Shown piece by piece: positions 1-7,655 of a stretch of DNA of 12,083 nucleotides. Position 1 is the first letter of the stretch, and every line of letters begins with the position of its first letter. Source of the DNA: an uncultured Clostridia bacterium (GTDB lineage Bacteria > Bacillota > Clostridia > Lachnospirales > Anaerotignaceae); assembly GCA_910587735.1 (NCBI GenBank), contig CAJUNT010000051.1, positions 1 to 12,083 of the forward strand, written 5' to 3'. Under the pieces are notes generated by a model, which searched no databases, had not been told where the DNA came from, and saw only the letters and a list, made by a program, of their open reading frames with translations. The translations under genes were made by a program, and so were the position numbers.

Positions 1-299
1 ATACAGGACTTCTGCACACATTTTTCGCCTTAGAGGATTTATATGGTTTAAAAATTACTACTATAAATGATGAAATTTGCCTACACTTAGATAAATCCGA
101 CCTTTCTCTATTACAAATGTTCCAAGCGTGGCAAGAGCAATCTGCAAAATTAGAACAAGGTGAAATTACCAAAGAGCAGTATGACCAATGGAGATACAAC
201 TACCCTAAATTCGACACCTCCCAACGTTGGGTAAAAATTCCATCGCAGGCAATCAATGATATTTTTACAACAGAATTGGATAACAAAAGTAATAAGTAA
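1..299 (+). CDS. C-terminal end of an unidentified protein (5' end off window)
   Basis: The reading frame is open from the first complete codon at base 3 to a TAA at 297-299, about 98 codons, so the gene begins before the window. An internal ATG at 117 is not a convincing start: it has no ribosome binding site and the frame is open and protein-like upstream of it (residues such as LLHTFFALEDLYGLKI). The visible part is hydrophilic, rich in Q, E, K and W, with a tail containing DQWRYNYPKFDTSQRW. I do not recognise a domain. The style resembles C-termini of proteins carried by clostridial mobile elements, but that is an impression and not an assignment. It is followed at once by a strong terminator, so it is the last gene of its transcript. 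It lies on the other side of the proposed guaA-type attachment core from the restriction genes and may belong to flanking DNA or to a neighbouring element. Confidence 0.65.
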   Translation, partial: TGLLHTFFALEDLYGLKITTINDEICLHLDKSDLSLLQMFQAWQEQSAKLEQGEITKEQYDQWRYNYPKFDTSQRWVKIPSQAINDIFTTELDNKSNK

Positions 300-308
300 G
301 AAAATAAA

Positions 309-354
309 AAAACCTTACTGACTTCCAATTCTTTTTGAAAATCAGTAAGGTTTT
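309..354. terminator. Rho-independent terminator, probably bidirectional
   Basis: A perfect 13-base inverted repeat, AAAACCTTACTGA at 309-321 and TCAGTAAGGTTTT at 342-354, encloses a 20-base loop. It starts 10 bases after the stop codon of the upstream gene and its right arm ends in TTTT. On the minus strand the hairpin is followed by a longer T-rich tract (complement of 301-311), so it could also stop transcripts arriving from the hsdR side. Confidence 0.85.
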
Positions 355-394
355 ATGAATTTGAAATAATTATTCTGTGGGTAATTTCAGAAAA

Positions 395-413
395 TGTTGC
401 CATTTTGTTGCCA
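395..413. repeat. Two direct TGTTGCCA repeats, 11 bases apart
   Basis: TGTTGCCA occurs at 395-402 and again at 406-413. The start-to-start spacing of 11 bases is about one helical turn, so both copies face the same side of the DNA. They sit about 60 bases from the guaA-like core. Short direct repeats near a crossover core are typical of tyrosine-integrase arm sites; that role is inferred here. Confidence 0.4.
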
Positions 414-472
414 ATCACTAAACAAAATTGCTTGTAATCCGCATAAACACTGGGTTTGTTCTCATTGGCTCA

Positions 473-487
473 TTATTCCCACTCAAC
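473..487 (-). other. Putative attachment core matching the 3' end of guaA
   Basis: Read on the minus strand, the bases are GTTGAGTGGGAATAA, encoding V-E-W-E-stop. GMP synthase (guaA) typically ends in (I/V)EWE-stop, and the guaA 3' end is a known integration site for tyrosine-integrase elements. The frame upstream of the motif (higher coordinates) does not continue as GuaA, so only the core is present, as expected at the end of an island distant from the target gene. A tyrosine integrase gene is present at the right edge of the window. On this reading the intact guaA lies off window to the right, on the minus strand. The motif is short and chance cannot be excluded. Confidence 0.5.
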
Positions 488-667
488 AGACCTTTTTAGA
501 TTTGTAGTGTTTTATATAGTATTTATTATTTATATTATACCAAAATTCATTTTATTTGTCCATGTATTTCTATTTAAAAATTTTTTTACTATCAATTTAA
601 TATCAATGAACATTTTTATTATTCAAATTTTTGAATAATAATTCAACTTTTTTAATAAAGAATTTAT

Positions 668-3600
668 CTATATTACTTGTACTGCATTTTCTTTTATTTC
701 ATTTACTAATTTTACAATTCTTTCTTTTTTATTATTATCAAAAAGTTTCATAAAACTAATAGGCTTATCAAATGGAGGTTTCATTAATTCTGCTGTACTT
801 TCTATATAACCATTTTGAACAACATAATCAATAATTTTATTTATAAATACAATTTGTTGTTGGTTTAATGATTCATCATTAATAAATTCCGAAAACACTT
901 CCATAGCAGCATTATAATCTAACTTTGCAACTTTTCGTATCAGTAAGCCGAATGGTGTTTCACCAAACTCTTTTTTATAATCTTCTTCATTTCCTAATTC
1001 CTTTGTAAAAATATTTTGAAGGTCTTGATAATCTCCAAATTCTAATTTTATATTGTTTCTTAATTTCCATATTGCTAAATGGTCTTTGTTTTCTTCAATA
1101 TAGCGATTTACTTTTAGCCTATAATCTTCAAAATCATAAGCAGGGTCTAACATATCGCCTTCTTTTCTACTTATTACAATGTCTTCAAGATTGGTTATAA
1201 CTTTTTTCTGTTCTGAGCCTTTATCTACTATAAATTTTATTAGTTCTCTTAATTTTATTCTTAAATTTTCAAATTTTAATATGTCATTAGAATTCCAAAG
1301 GTCATCAGCATAAACAGTATTGATTGATGAAATATTATTTTTTATTTTAGGTATAGATGTTCTTTTCTTTAGTTCATCAGTAATAGAGAAAAGTTGTTTT
1401 TTACCTCTTTTTATTTCTGAAGCATTTTCCATAATTGCCAATATAATACCATACATCAAATTATCAAATCTTTTAGCGTATTCGTCATTGTCGTCCATAG
1501 TAACTAAAGGAGCAATATTTTGTTCGATATCATATTCGTCTAATTCTCCAATATATTCAAAATTTTTTACATCTGAATATTTTTCAATATATTTCAGTTT
1601 CATTTTTACAGAAATAAGTTCCTTATTTAATTGCTGTATTTGTGACACAACGATATGAATTAATTCATTTCTGAAAAGCTGATATTTTTCATCAGTATAG
1701 ATAGCTTGTTGAAGGTTTTTTATGATTTGTATCCGTTTTATAAATATTTTTTCACTTAAAGTTTTTGTTTCTTTGCTTTCAATACCTTCTTTATGCTGTC
1801 TGAAATACTCAAAATTACCGCAATAATCAAATATATAAAATCTCCTTTTGTCTGTATATTCTCCATCTTGTTTATCTAAAAAAGTTTTATATTTACATAA
1901 TCTAGTACCACGTCCTATCATCTGCCAAAATTTTGTTTTGGAACGAACTTTTTTAAAAAATACTAAATTAACTACTTCTGGCACATCTATGCCAGTATCC
2001 ATCATGTCAACAGAAATTGCAATATAGGGTAATTTATTTTCGATTTTAAATTCTTTTATAATACTTTGTGCATAGGAGTCTTCACAAGTAATTCTTTTCG
2101 CAAATGTACCTTTATATTGAGTATAAAGCTTATCAAACCTATTTAATATAAATTCTGCATGATTTTTATTTTGAGCAAATATAATTGTTTTTCCAATGGT
2201 ATCTCCGCCATTTGTTTTAATTCCATTTGTCATTAAATCCTGTAAAACCATATCAATCGTTTTTTCATTAAAAATAAATTGGTTTAATTCTTCAGAAGAT
2301 ATAAACTCTGGTACTTTTCCATCATCTTCTACAAAATCGTCTTCATATCTTTGTTTATCTTCTGGAGATAGGTCATCATAATAAATACCTTCTTCTAAAA
2401 ATTTTGTTTGCGTTTCTATATTGTAATAAGGTACAAGAACATGGTCTTTATATACTGCAGTTTCATAATCATAGGCATAGGTAGGAACACCATTTTCCAT
2501 TTCAAAAAATTCGTATGTATTTCTATCTACATCTGTTTTAGGAGTAGCAGTCAGTCCTACAACAAGACAATCAAAATAATCAAATATAACACCATATTTT
2601 TTAAATATACTTCTATGTGCTTCATCAACAATAATTAAATCAAAATGAGCAGGAGTAAAAAATCTTTTTCCTTCATCATTTTTTGCTGTATCAATAGCAT
2701 TTAGTATTGTTGGATAAGTAGAAAATACAATTCTTGCATTTTTATCCTCTTTGTTTGAGAGTAAATTGCAAAGGCTCATATCAGGCAAATAATTTTTGAA
2801 ATCGTCTTTTGCTTGTTCTACAAGTCCTATTCTGTCTGCTAAAAACAATACATTTGTGATATATCCACCTCTGGAAAGTACATCCGTAAGACTAGAAGCA
2901 GTTCTAGTTTTTCCACTACCTGTAGCCATAACTAATAAATGTTTTCTTTGTCCTCTTTCAATATTAGAACAAACAGCACGAATTGCTTCTTTTTGATAAT
3001 ATCTGTCTGTTATTTTATCATCTATTTTAATATCTTTTAAAGACTTACGTTGTTCTCTATGGTTCATGAGCTTTTGAAGGTCATTTTTGGAAAATATACC
3101 GCTAACTTTTCTTTGAGGATAGCTGAGGTCGTCCCAAAAATAAGTATCAAAACCGTTTGTTGTAAACATCATAGGTCTACGTCCATATTGTTTTTCTAAA
3201 GCATTGGCGTAAAGTACAGCTTGTTGTCTACCAGTGTTAGGGTCTTTACTGCTGCGTTTTGCTTCTACAACAGCAAGAGGAAGGCCGTCCCTTCCAAAAA
3301 GCACATAATCAGCATATCCCTTTTTACCTTTTACACCATTCATATCTTGTACTTGAAATTCTTCTTTTACATCATCATCAAAATCCCAGCCATTTAGCAT
3401 CATATCAACATTAATATAGCGTTTACGAGTTTCAAACTCTGATAAATCATTTGCTTTAAATTTACGCTGTTTTTTGTGTTGTTCTTTTCCCTCTGTCAAT
3501 TGAGGAGATAACTGTTCAATTTGTTCTATGAGTTTTTTAATTAAGTTTTGTTGTTGTTTTAAAATGTCTTGTTGTTGTTTTATTTTTGAGATATCTATAA

Positions 3601-4033
3601 AAATCTTTTTTGTAGGAATACTATTTTCGTCAAATGTTCTTTCTTCGTAATACTCTCCATAACAATAGTCAATCCACTGAATAAATTCAAAAAGTGTTTT
3701 TAATGCAAGTAAAGCATAACTTTTTGTGATTTTCTTTTCGGTATGTACTGCAATATTGCCTAACTTTATAATAGCAGGAAGTTTTTGCCATGTATTTCGG
3801 TCAAGTGCTTCTTTAAAAGAAGGCTCATGTATTAATGATTGCAAATTGTCACGATAAGGCTTTTGTATGGTATTGTCTGCGGAATAAACCCATTTTACAG
3901 CAAGTTCCAAAGCCTTACGGCAGCCTATGGCACACATAGCAGGGGAAGTATAAAAAACTTCTTCTGCTTCTATTGTGGCAGTACAAAAAAGAGTGTATTG
4001 CTTGTTTTGTTTTAAAAATTCAAAATTTGACAT
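668..4033 (-). CDS. hsdR: Type I restriction enzyme R subunit (HsdR)
   Basis: This 1121-residue protein is the ATP-dependent translocase and nuclease subunit that cleaves DNA lacking the host methylation pattern, acting in a complex with HsdM and HsdS. The N-terminus (about 1-130) looks like a DUF4145-type helical domain, followed by a Q/K-rich linker (about 150-190). The PD-(D/E)xK nuclease is visible as D242 (YADYVLFG), E257-x-K259 (VVEAKR) and a Q/Y motif near 270-275. The helicase motor has Walker A ATGSGKT at 370-376, DEAH at 470-473, TATP at 495-498, DTGIDVP near 679-685 and QMIGRGTRL at 704-712. The remaining 400 residues resemble the EcoEI-type R C-terminal domain. All motifs look intact. 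The ATG is preceded by an AGGAGAG ribosome binding site. It is the last gene of the operon, 26 bases after the small 59-residue gene. Subunit identity is secure; assignment to the EcoEI-like group is from memory of domain order. Confidence 0.95.
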   Translation of the reverse strand: MSNFEFLKQNKQYTLFCTATIEAEEVFYTSPAMCAIGCRKALELAVKWVYSADNTIQKPYRDNLQSLIHEPSFKEALDRNTWQKLPAIIKLGNIAVHTEKKITKSYALLALKTLFEFIQWIDYCYGEYYEERTFDENSIPTKKIFIDISKIKQQQDILKQQQNLIKKLIEQIEQLSPQLTEGKEQHKKQRKFKANDLSEFETRKRYINVDMMLNGWDFDDDVKEEFQVQDMNGVKGKKGYADYVLFGRDGLPLAVVEAKRSSKDPNTGRQQAVLYANALEKQYGRRPMMFTTNGFDTYFWDDLSYPQRKVSGIFSKNDLQKLMNHREQRKSLKDIKIDDKITDRYYQKEAIRAVCSNIERGQRKHLLVMATGSGKTRTASSLTDVLSRGGYITNVLFLADRIGLVEQAKDDFKNYLPDMSLCNLLSNKEDKNARIVFSTYPTILNAIDTAKNDEGKRFFTPAHFDLIIVDEAHRSIFKKYGVIFDYFDCLVVGLTATPKTDVDRNTYEFFEMENGVPTYAYDYETAVYKDHVLVPYYNIETQTKFLEEGIYYDDLSPEDKQRYEDDFVEDDGKVPEFISSEELNQFIFNEKTIDMVLQDLMTNGIKTNGGDTIGKTIIFAQNKNHAEFILNRFDKLYTQYKGTFAKRITCEDSYAQSIIKEFKIENKLPYIAISVDMMDTGIDVPEVVNLVFFKKVRSKTKFWQMIGRGTRLCKYKTFLDKQDGEYTDKRRFYIFDYCGNFEYFRQHKEGIESKETKTLSEKIFIKRIQIIKNLQQAIYTDEKYQLFRNELIHIVVSQIQQLNKELISVKMKLKYIEKYSDVKNFEYIGELDEYDIEQNIAPLVTMDDNDEYAKRFDNLMYGIILAIMENASEIKRGKKQLFSITDELKKRTSIPKIKNNISSINTVYADDLWNSNDILKFENLRIKLRELIKFIVDKGSEQKKVITNLEDIVISRKEGDMLDPAYDFEDYRLKVNRYIEENKDHLAIWKLRNNIKLEFGDYQDLQNIFTKELGNEEDYKKEFGETPFGLLIRKVAKLDYNAAMEVFSEFINDESLNQQQIVFINKIIDYVVQNGYIESTAELMKPPFDKPISFMKLFDNNKKERIVKLVNEIKENAVQVI

Positions 4034-4059
4034 TTGTTTCTCTCTCCTGTCTGTAAGGG

Positions 4060-4239
4060 TTATTGAGACATATTTCGTATTTGATTATATAATGCTACAA
4101 ACGCTTTTTCTCCCATTAATTCTTTAAACAAATTTATTTTTTCATCATCAGAAAGTTCGCTGCATGATTTACCAGCTTCAAGTAAATCTTTTTTTGCTTT
4201 ATAATATTTTTGTTTTCTTTCTGCTTTTAAATAATACAT
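4060..4239 (-). CDS. Small unknown protein (59 residues) between hsdS and hsdR
   Basis: An ATG at 4237-4239 opens a 59-codon frame ending in TAA at 4060-4062. The start is well supported: a strong GGAGGTG ribosome binding site (complement of 4245-4251) lies 5 bases upstream. The gene begins 15 bases after the hsdS stop and ends 26 bases before the hsdR start, so the three are surely co-transcribed. The protein is charged and probably all helical: a basic N-terminal stretch beginning MYYLKAERKQKYYKAKKD, then SELSDDEKINLFKELMGEKAF, with one cysteine (C26). There is no signal peptide or membrane segment. I do not recognise a family. From position it might assemble with or regulate the restriction complex, but nothing in the sequence proves this. 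Confidence 0.8.
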   Translation of the reverse strand: MYYLKAERKQKYYKAKKDLLEAGKSCSELSDDEKINLFKELMGEKAFVALYNQIRNMSQ

Positions 4240-4254
4240 TTCAACACCTCCTCA

Positions 4255-5271
4255 TTACCCAAAATATTGCTGCATTAATGCCTTTTTTAATACTTCTAGT
4301 TTATCAAGACTTTGCTGAATAGTCAATTTTTGTTTGTCAATTTTTGTAACAAAATTAGCAAATTGTTCCTGTAGTTCAATAGGTATGTTAATAATTTGTT
4401 TCTTATGAATAATATTACGATTTAATGTTGGAACTCCTGTTCCATCATAAAAACGTTTTAAATTAAAATATTGTAACAAATATGCAAGATATATTACATT
4501 ATTTCCATGATTATCTATTGAAAAAAGAGTAGTATTTAAAGGCCAAAAAAAACCTTCACAATAATATACTTTTCCAATTGTTCCAGAACGTCCAGTAATA
4601 ACTCCATTTCTTGATTTTGCTTCACTATGATAATCTAAAATTCCATTAGCACCATAAATGGGAATTACCCCCCCTGAATTTCTATTATAAACAGGAAGGT
4701 CATAGCCTCTTTGTAATGTGACTACATTAACAAATTCTGTTGTCGGGAAATTTTGAGAATTATAAACTGGGTCGCCAAACATCTTTACAAAGCGGGATTT
4801 TACTAATTCATCTAGTTTTTCTAGCTGTTTTTTGCGTAAAGCAATCAGCTCACTAACCTTATCCAGCACAGCAGCAATTTTTTGTTGTTCTTCATTAGAT
4901 GGAAAAATAATATTGATTTCTTTTAACCATTTAAAATGTCTATTATATCCTGTGTTTGGAATGTGAGCATGACAAAGTGCATAATATAGATATTTATAAT
5001 TTGCATTTTCTTTTTTTGCTTTTAATAATTTTACTCCATCTGCACCAAGAAAACAAGGTACATCAATATATTTTATAATTCTTGTATGATCCCCAAATAA
5101 TATAATTGGCACATCTGAATAAATTCCATTTTCTTCATTAGTATAACCAGCTATATATTCTTGCCCTTGGTCAAAAATTGGATATTTTCCTTTCATTAAA
5201 TAGTTTTCTTTTGGAATTTTAGTTCCATATTTAGTAACATCTTTAAAAACATTAAGAAATTGTTCTTTCAC
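4255..5271 (-). CDS. hsdS: Type I restriction-modification specificity subunit (HsdS)
   Basis: HsdS sets the two-part DNA recognition sequence used by both the methylase and the restriction complex. The 338-residue protein has the usual two halves: target recognition domain 1 at about 5-125 (KGKYPIFDQGQEYIAGYT, then a GADGVKLL motif), a central conserved helix at about 127-165 (EEQQKIAAVLDKVSELIALR and on to SRFVKMFGDP), domain 2 at about 175-298 (GVIPIYGANGILDYH, TGRSGTIGKVYY), and a C-terminal conserved helix at about 299-335. It is shorter than many HsdS proteins (about 380-450), with a compact first domain, but both repeats are present and no frameshift is seen. The start ATG overlaps the hsdM stop by 4 bases, indicating translational coupling. 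The recognised DNA sequence cannot be predicted by eye. Confidence 0.93.
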   Translation of the reverse strand: MKEQFLNVFKDVTKYGTKIPKENYLMKGKYPIFDQGQEYIAGYTNEENGIYSDVPIILFGDHTRIIKYIDVPCFLGADGVKLLKAKKENANYKYLYYALCHAHIPNTGYNRHFKWLKEINIIFPSNEEQQKIAAVLDKVSELIALRKKQLEKLDELVKSRFVKMFGDPVYNSQNFPTTEFVNVVTLQRGYDLPVYNRNSGGVIPIYGANGILDYHSEAKSRNGVITGRSGTIGKVYYCEGFFWPLNTTLFSIDNHGNNVIYLAYLLQYFNLKRFYDGTGVPTLNRNIIHKKQIINIPIELQEQFANFVTKIDKQKLTIQQSLDKLEVLKKALMQQYFG

Positions 5272-6731
5272 AACATTCCCTCCAATTCTATCAGTCCTGT
5301 TGCAATCTGTTTTTCCAGTTCTTGCAGTTCTGAAAGTATTTGTTGTGTAGGAGGGTATTCTACAGGCACATACTCCACTTTTTTATATTTATTAATAGAA
5401 AGGTCATAGTCATTTTGTGCAATTTCCTCTTTTGGTACAAAAAAGGATTGCTCTGTTCTTTCTCTGTTTTTCTCTTTCTCCATATTATGAAAACGTTCTA
5501 GCATATCAGGTATATCATTCTCTGCAATTACTGTACGTTTGTCGTCTAAACTAAAACCATCTGCTTTCATGTCATAAAACCATACATTTTCAGTTCCACC
5601 TGCATCTGTTTTTGTAAATACAAGCACCGCCGTAGAAACGCCTGCATAGGGTTTAAATACTCCTGACGGCATAGAAATAACTGCCATAAGCTGATTATTT
5701 TCTACTAATTCCTTACGAATAGATTTATGTGATTTACTACTACCAAATAATACACCATCAGGTACAATACAAGCACAGCGTCCTCCTTTTTTTAGCATAC
5801 GCAAAAACAATGCTAAAAAAAGCAATTCTGTTTTTTTGGTATTTGTAACAGCTTTTAAATTGTCATTGATGCTTTCAGAGTCTACTGTTCCTGCAAATGG
5901 TGGATTTGTTAGTATTAGCGTATATTTTGATTGTATTTCATTTTGTTTTGATACACTATCATTATAATCAATATCAGGGTTATTGATAGAGTGAAGCATT
6001 GTATTCATTGCTGAAATACGTAGCATAGTGTAGTCGGTGTCAAATCCTGAAAACATTGTAGTTGTAAAATGTTCCCATTGTTCGCTTGTCATAACAGACT
6101 CATAATGTTTACGAATATATTCTGCTGAGGATACCAAAAATCCAGCTGTTCCACACGCAGGGTCACAAATATAGTCATTAGGAGTAGGCTGCATTAAATT
6201 GACCATCATTTCACGTATATGCTTTGGAGTACGAAATTGTCCGTTATGTCCTGCTGTTGATAGCCTATCAAGCATATATTCATATAAATCCCCTTGAATA
6301 TCTAATCCTGTAATGTCTGTTGTATATAAATCTTCCAACCCTGTTATAATTTTTTGTAATATTTGTGGTGTTGGTATCATAAACATAGCTGTTTCCATAT
6401 ATTTCGAAAATGCTGAGGCATTTTCACCATTTAGATTTTTAATAAATGGAAAAACTTTCTGACTTACAATTTCAAAAATATCCCTTGCATCTTTATTTTT
6501 GAATTTGCTCCATCGCATAGATTGCCCTTCCTCTGTTTCAGGAAATATTTTTGTTATTTTTTCGCCAGTAAGTGCTTCAAAATTTTCATTTTCTAATTCC
6601 TTCTCATCAAGAGAATGTATAAACATAATATATGTAAGCTGTTCTATTACTGTAATGGGGTTTGTAATTCCTCCAGCCCACATATCTGTCCATATTTTGT
6701 CAATTTTATTTTTTATTTCACCTGTTATCAT
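5268..6731 (-). CDS. hsdM: Type I DNA methyltransferase subunit (HsdM)
   Basis: HsdM uses S-adenosylmethionine to methylate adenine (N6) in the sequence chosen by HsdS, marking host DNA as self. The 487-residue length is usual. An HsdM N-terminal helical domain (about 5-135) is followed by the N6-adenine methylase domain. The cofactor motif I is DPACGTAGF at 190-198 and the catalytic NPPF is at 276-279; the region QGDLYEYMLDRLSTAGHNGQ (146-165), which precedes the catalytic domain, is typical of the family. The ATG has a strong AAGGAGAA ribosome binding site (complement of 6736-6743), which overlaps a TAA ending an open stretch downstream of the HTH gene. It overlaps hsdS by 4 bases. No defects are seen. 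Confidence 0.95.
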   Translation of the reverse strand: MITGEIKNKIDKIWTDMWAGGITNPITVIEQLTYIMFIHSLDEKELENENFEALTGEKITKIFPETEEGQSMRWSKFKNKDARDIFEIVSQKVFPFIKNLNGENASAFSKYMETAMFMIPTPQILQKIITGLEDLYTTDITGLDIQGDLYEYMLDRLSTAGHNGQFRTPKHIREMMVNLMQPTPNDYICDPACGTAGFLVSSAEYIRKHYESVMTSEQWEHFTTTMFSGFDTDYTMLRISAMNTMLHSINNPDIDYNDSVSKQNEIQSKYTLILTNPPFAGTVDSESINDNLKAVTNTKKTELLFLALFLRMLKKGGRCACIVPDGVLFGSSKSHKSIRKELVENNQLMAVISMPSGVFKPYAGVSTAVLVFTKTDAGGTENVWFYDMKADGFSLDDKRTVIAENDIPDMLERFHNMEKEKNRERTEQSFFVPKEEIAQNDYDLSINKYKKVEYVPVEYPPTQQILSELQELEKQIATGLIELEGML

Positions 6732-6741
6732 ATTATTCTCC

Positions 6742-6888
6742 TTATTGTTTTATTAGTTTAAGTACTATTTTCAGCATACTAATTGTTATACCTCCTATGC
6801 CAGGAATACAATTCTTAATCAAATCACAAATATCATCTGGATCAATATTAATAATATTATCTTTTATTAACTCACCTATTGACTTACT
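6742..6888 (-). other. 48-codon in-frame extension beyond the HTH-gene stop codon
   Basis: Directly after the TAA at 6889-6891, the same reading frame stays open for 48 codons and ends in TAA at 6742-6744, inside the hsdM ribosome binding site. The translation is protein-like: SKSIGELIKDNIINIDPDDI, then a C-terminal part with PGIGG and LKIVLKLIKQ that could form a hydrophobic or amphipathic helix. No good start codon with a ribosome binding site is seen for independent translation; an ATG at 6775-6777 preceded by GGAGGT would give only 11 residues. The stretch may be the true C-terminus of the upstream protein, cut off by a nonsense change or reached by readthrough. Confidence 0.5.
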
Positions 6889-7479
6889 TTAAAGGTTTTC
6901 TTCAAGTTTTCGTGCATCATGATATTTCTCATTTAATTTTTTTATGAGATTTTCTTTGGTTTTTTTCTTGTTTTCATCACCTGATATTTCTAAAACTAAA
7001 TCAATAAAATATTCTGGAGATACTTGTAACAAGTGTGTATTTAGTGGCACATCAATATATCCTTTTTTACATTCAATAGCATTTTTTACTTCTAAATATA
7101 AATTTTTATCAGGAATATGAACTTTAATCTTTCCATTTTCATAACGAGCATTTTCAAGAACACGCAAAAAAGATTCTTTCCAATCAAAATCAGGATAGGG
7201 ATATTTTAATTCCTTTTTTACCTTTAAAGTACTAATTCTGCTTTGCGTAATACCCAAATATTTTGACAAAGTATAATCACTATATGTATCCACTTTTTCT
7301 TCTGTTTGACTTAAAATTTGGTCAATATAAAGTGAAAATAATAATACATCAATGTCAGATTTTTGCATTGTTCCAAAATTGCAAAAATAATATTGTTTTG
7401 CAATTTCATCAAAGGCTTTTGCCTTTGTAGCATCATTTGGAAATAGTTCATTATAACGTTGTTGTGAATTGTATTCCAT
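6889..7479 (-). CDS. HTH-type protein leading the R-M operon, possibly truncated
   Basis: This 196-residue protein is of unrecognised family. Residues about 67-90 (YTLSKYLGITQSRISTLK) resemble a helix-turn-helix of the kind that binds DNA, so it may be a controller of the restriction operon, of the divergent SIR2-like gene, or of both. The rest is mixed helix and strand with a basic C-terminus (KKKTKENLIKKLNEK). No catalytic motif or membrane segment is seen. The ATG is preceded by a strong AAGGAGGA ribosome binding site and a plausible promoter. It is first in the operon, 157 bases before hsdM, a gap explained by a 48-codon in-frame extension after its TAA stop. The full-length form may therefore be 245 codons. 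A 80-codon frame overlapping its 5' end at 7311-7553 is a shadow. Confidence 0.8.
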   Translation of the reverse strand: MEYNSQQRYNELFPNDATKAKAFDEIAKQYYFCNFGTMQKSDIDVLLFSLYIDQILSQTEEKVDTYSDYTLSKYLGITQSRISTLKVKKELKYPYPDFDWKESFLRVLENARYENGKIKVHIPDKNLYLEVKNAIECKKGYIDVPLNTHLLQVSPEYFIDLVLEISGDENKKKTKENLIKKLNEKYHDARKLEENL

Positions 7480-7512
7480 ATTAAATTCCTCCTTATATTA
7501 TATAACATTTTT

Positions 7513-7541
7513 AGAATACTATAAAATTTATCTTTCTTCAA
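7513..7541 (-). promoter_or_regulatory. Putative promoter of the HTH-hsdMS-orf59-hsdR operon
   Basis: On the minus strand, TTGAAG (complement of 7536-7541) and TATTCT (complement of 7513-7518) are separated by 17 bases, a good match to a housekeeping sigma-A promoter. The -10 lies 33 bases upstream of the HTH gene start. No other strong promoter was noticed ahead of hsdM, so all five genes probably depend on it. Confidence 0.5.
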
Positions 7542-7549
7542 CAATCCTT

Positions 7550-7572
7550 TCAAAAAATGATATTTTTTTTGA
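7550..7572. promoter_or_regulatory. Inverted repeat midway between the divergent promoters (candidate operator)
   Basis: TCAAAAAA at 7550-7557 and TTTTTTGA at 7565-7572 form a perfect 8-base dyad with a 7-base spacer. It lies between the two -35 boxes (7541 and 7593), where a shared regulator such as the HTH protein could bind. The dyad is A/T-rich and could have arisen by chance. Confidence 0.3.
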
Positions 7573-7592
7573 CGTATTATAAATTATTTGTG

Positions 7593-7621
7593 TTGAAAAA
7601 ACATATTTATTGTAATATACT
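7593..7621 (+). promoter_or_regulatory. Putative promoter of the SIR2-like gene
   Basis: TTGAAA at 7593-7598 and TATACT at 7616-7621 are separated by exactly 17 bases, close to the sigma-A consensus. The -10 box is 34 bases upstream of the ATG, and an AGGAG ribosome binding site (7641-7645) sits 10 bases before it. Confidence 0.6.
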
Positions 7622-7655
7622 TATCACTATGTAAAATGATAGGAGAAAATTTATT

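Larger units (their letters stand above)
360..667. other. Non-coding junction between flanking DNA and the restriction operon
   Basis: No convincing gene is seen in these 308 bases. A 60-codon plus-strand frame at 456-638 is a hydrophobic A+T-rich translation with no ribosome binding site. The stretch holds a pair of TGTTGCCA repeats (395-413), a guaA-end-like core (473-487) and a perfect dyad at 618-639 (ATTATTCAAA, 2-base loop, TTTGAATAAT). The dyad lies 29 bases beyond the hsdR stop codon and could end that transcript, but it lacks a T-tract on the minus strand, so it is not called a terminator. Confidence 0.6.

Noticed and set aside
456..638. 60-codon hydrophobic plus-strand frame after the terminator
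   Set aside because: The translation is F/I-rich, as expected from A+T-rich non-coding DNA, it has no ribosome binding site, and it crosses the guaA-like core.
618..639. Perfect dyad after hsdR considered as a terminator
   Set aside because: The stem is almost all A/T and no T-run follows on the minus strand, so termination cannot be claimed.
6775..6796. GGAGGT followed by ATG that could start a separate small gene before hsdM
   Set aside because: The spacing is about 12 bases and the product would be only 11 residues; the in-frame extension of the HTH gene explains the region better.
7311..7553. 80-codon minus-strand frame beginning MKGLLKKDK
   Set aside because: It overlaps the HTH gene in another frame, has no ribosome binding site, and crosses the promoter that serves the well-supported HTH gene.
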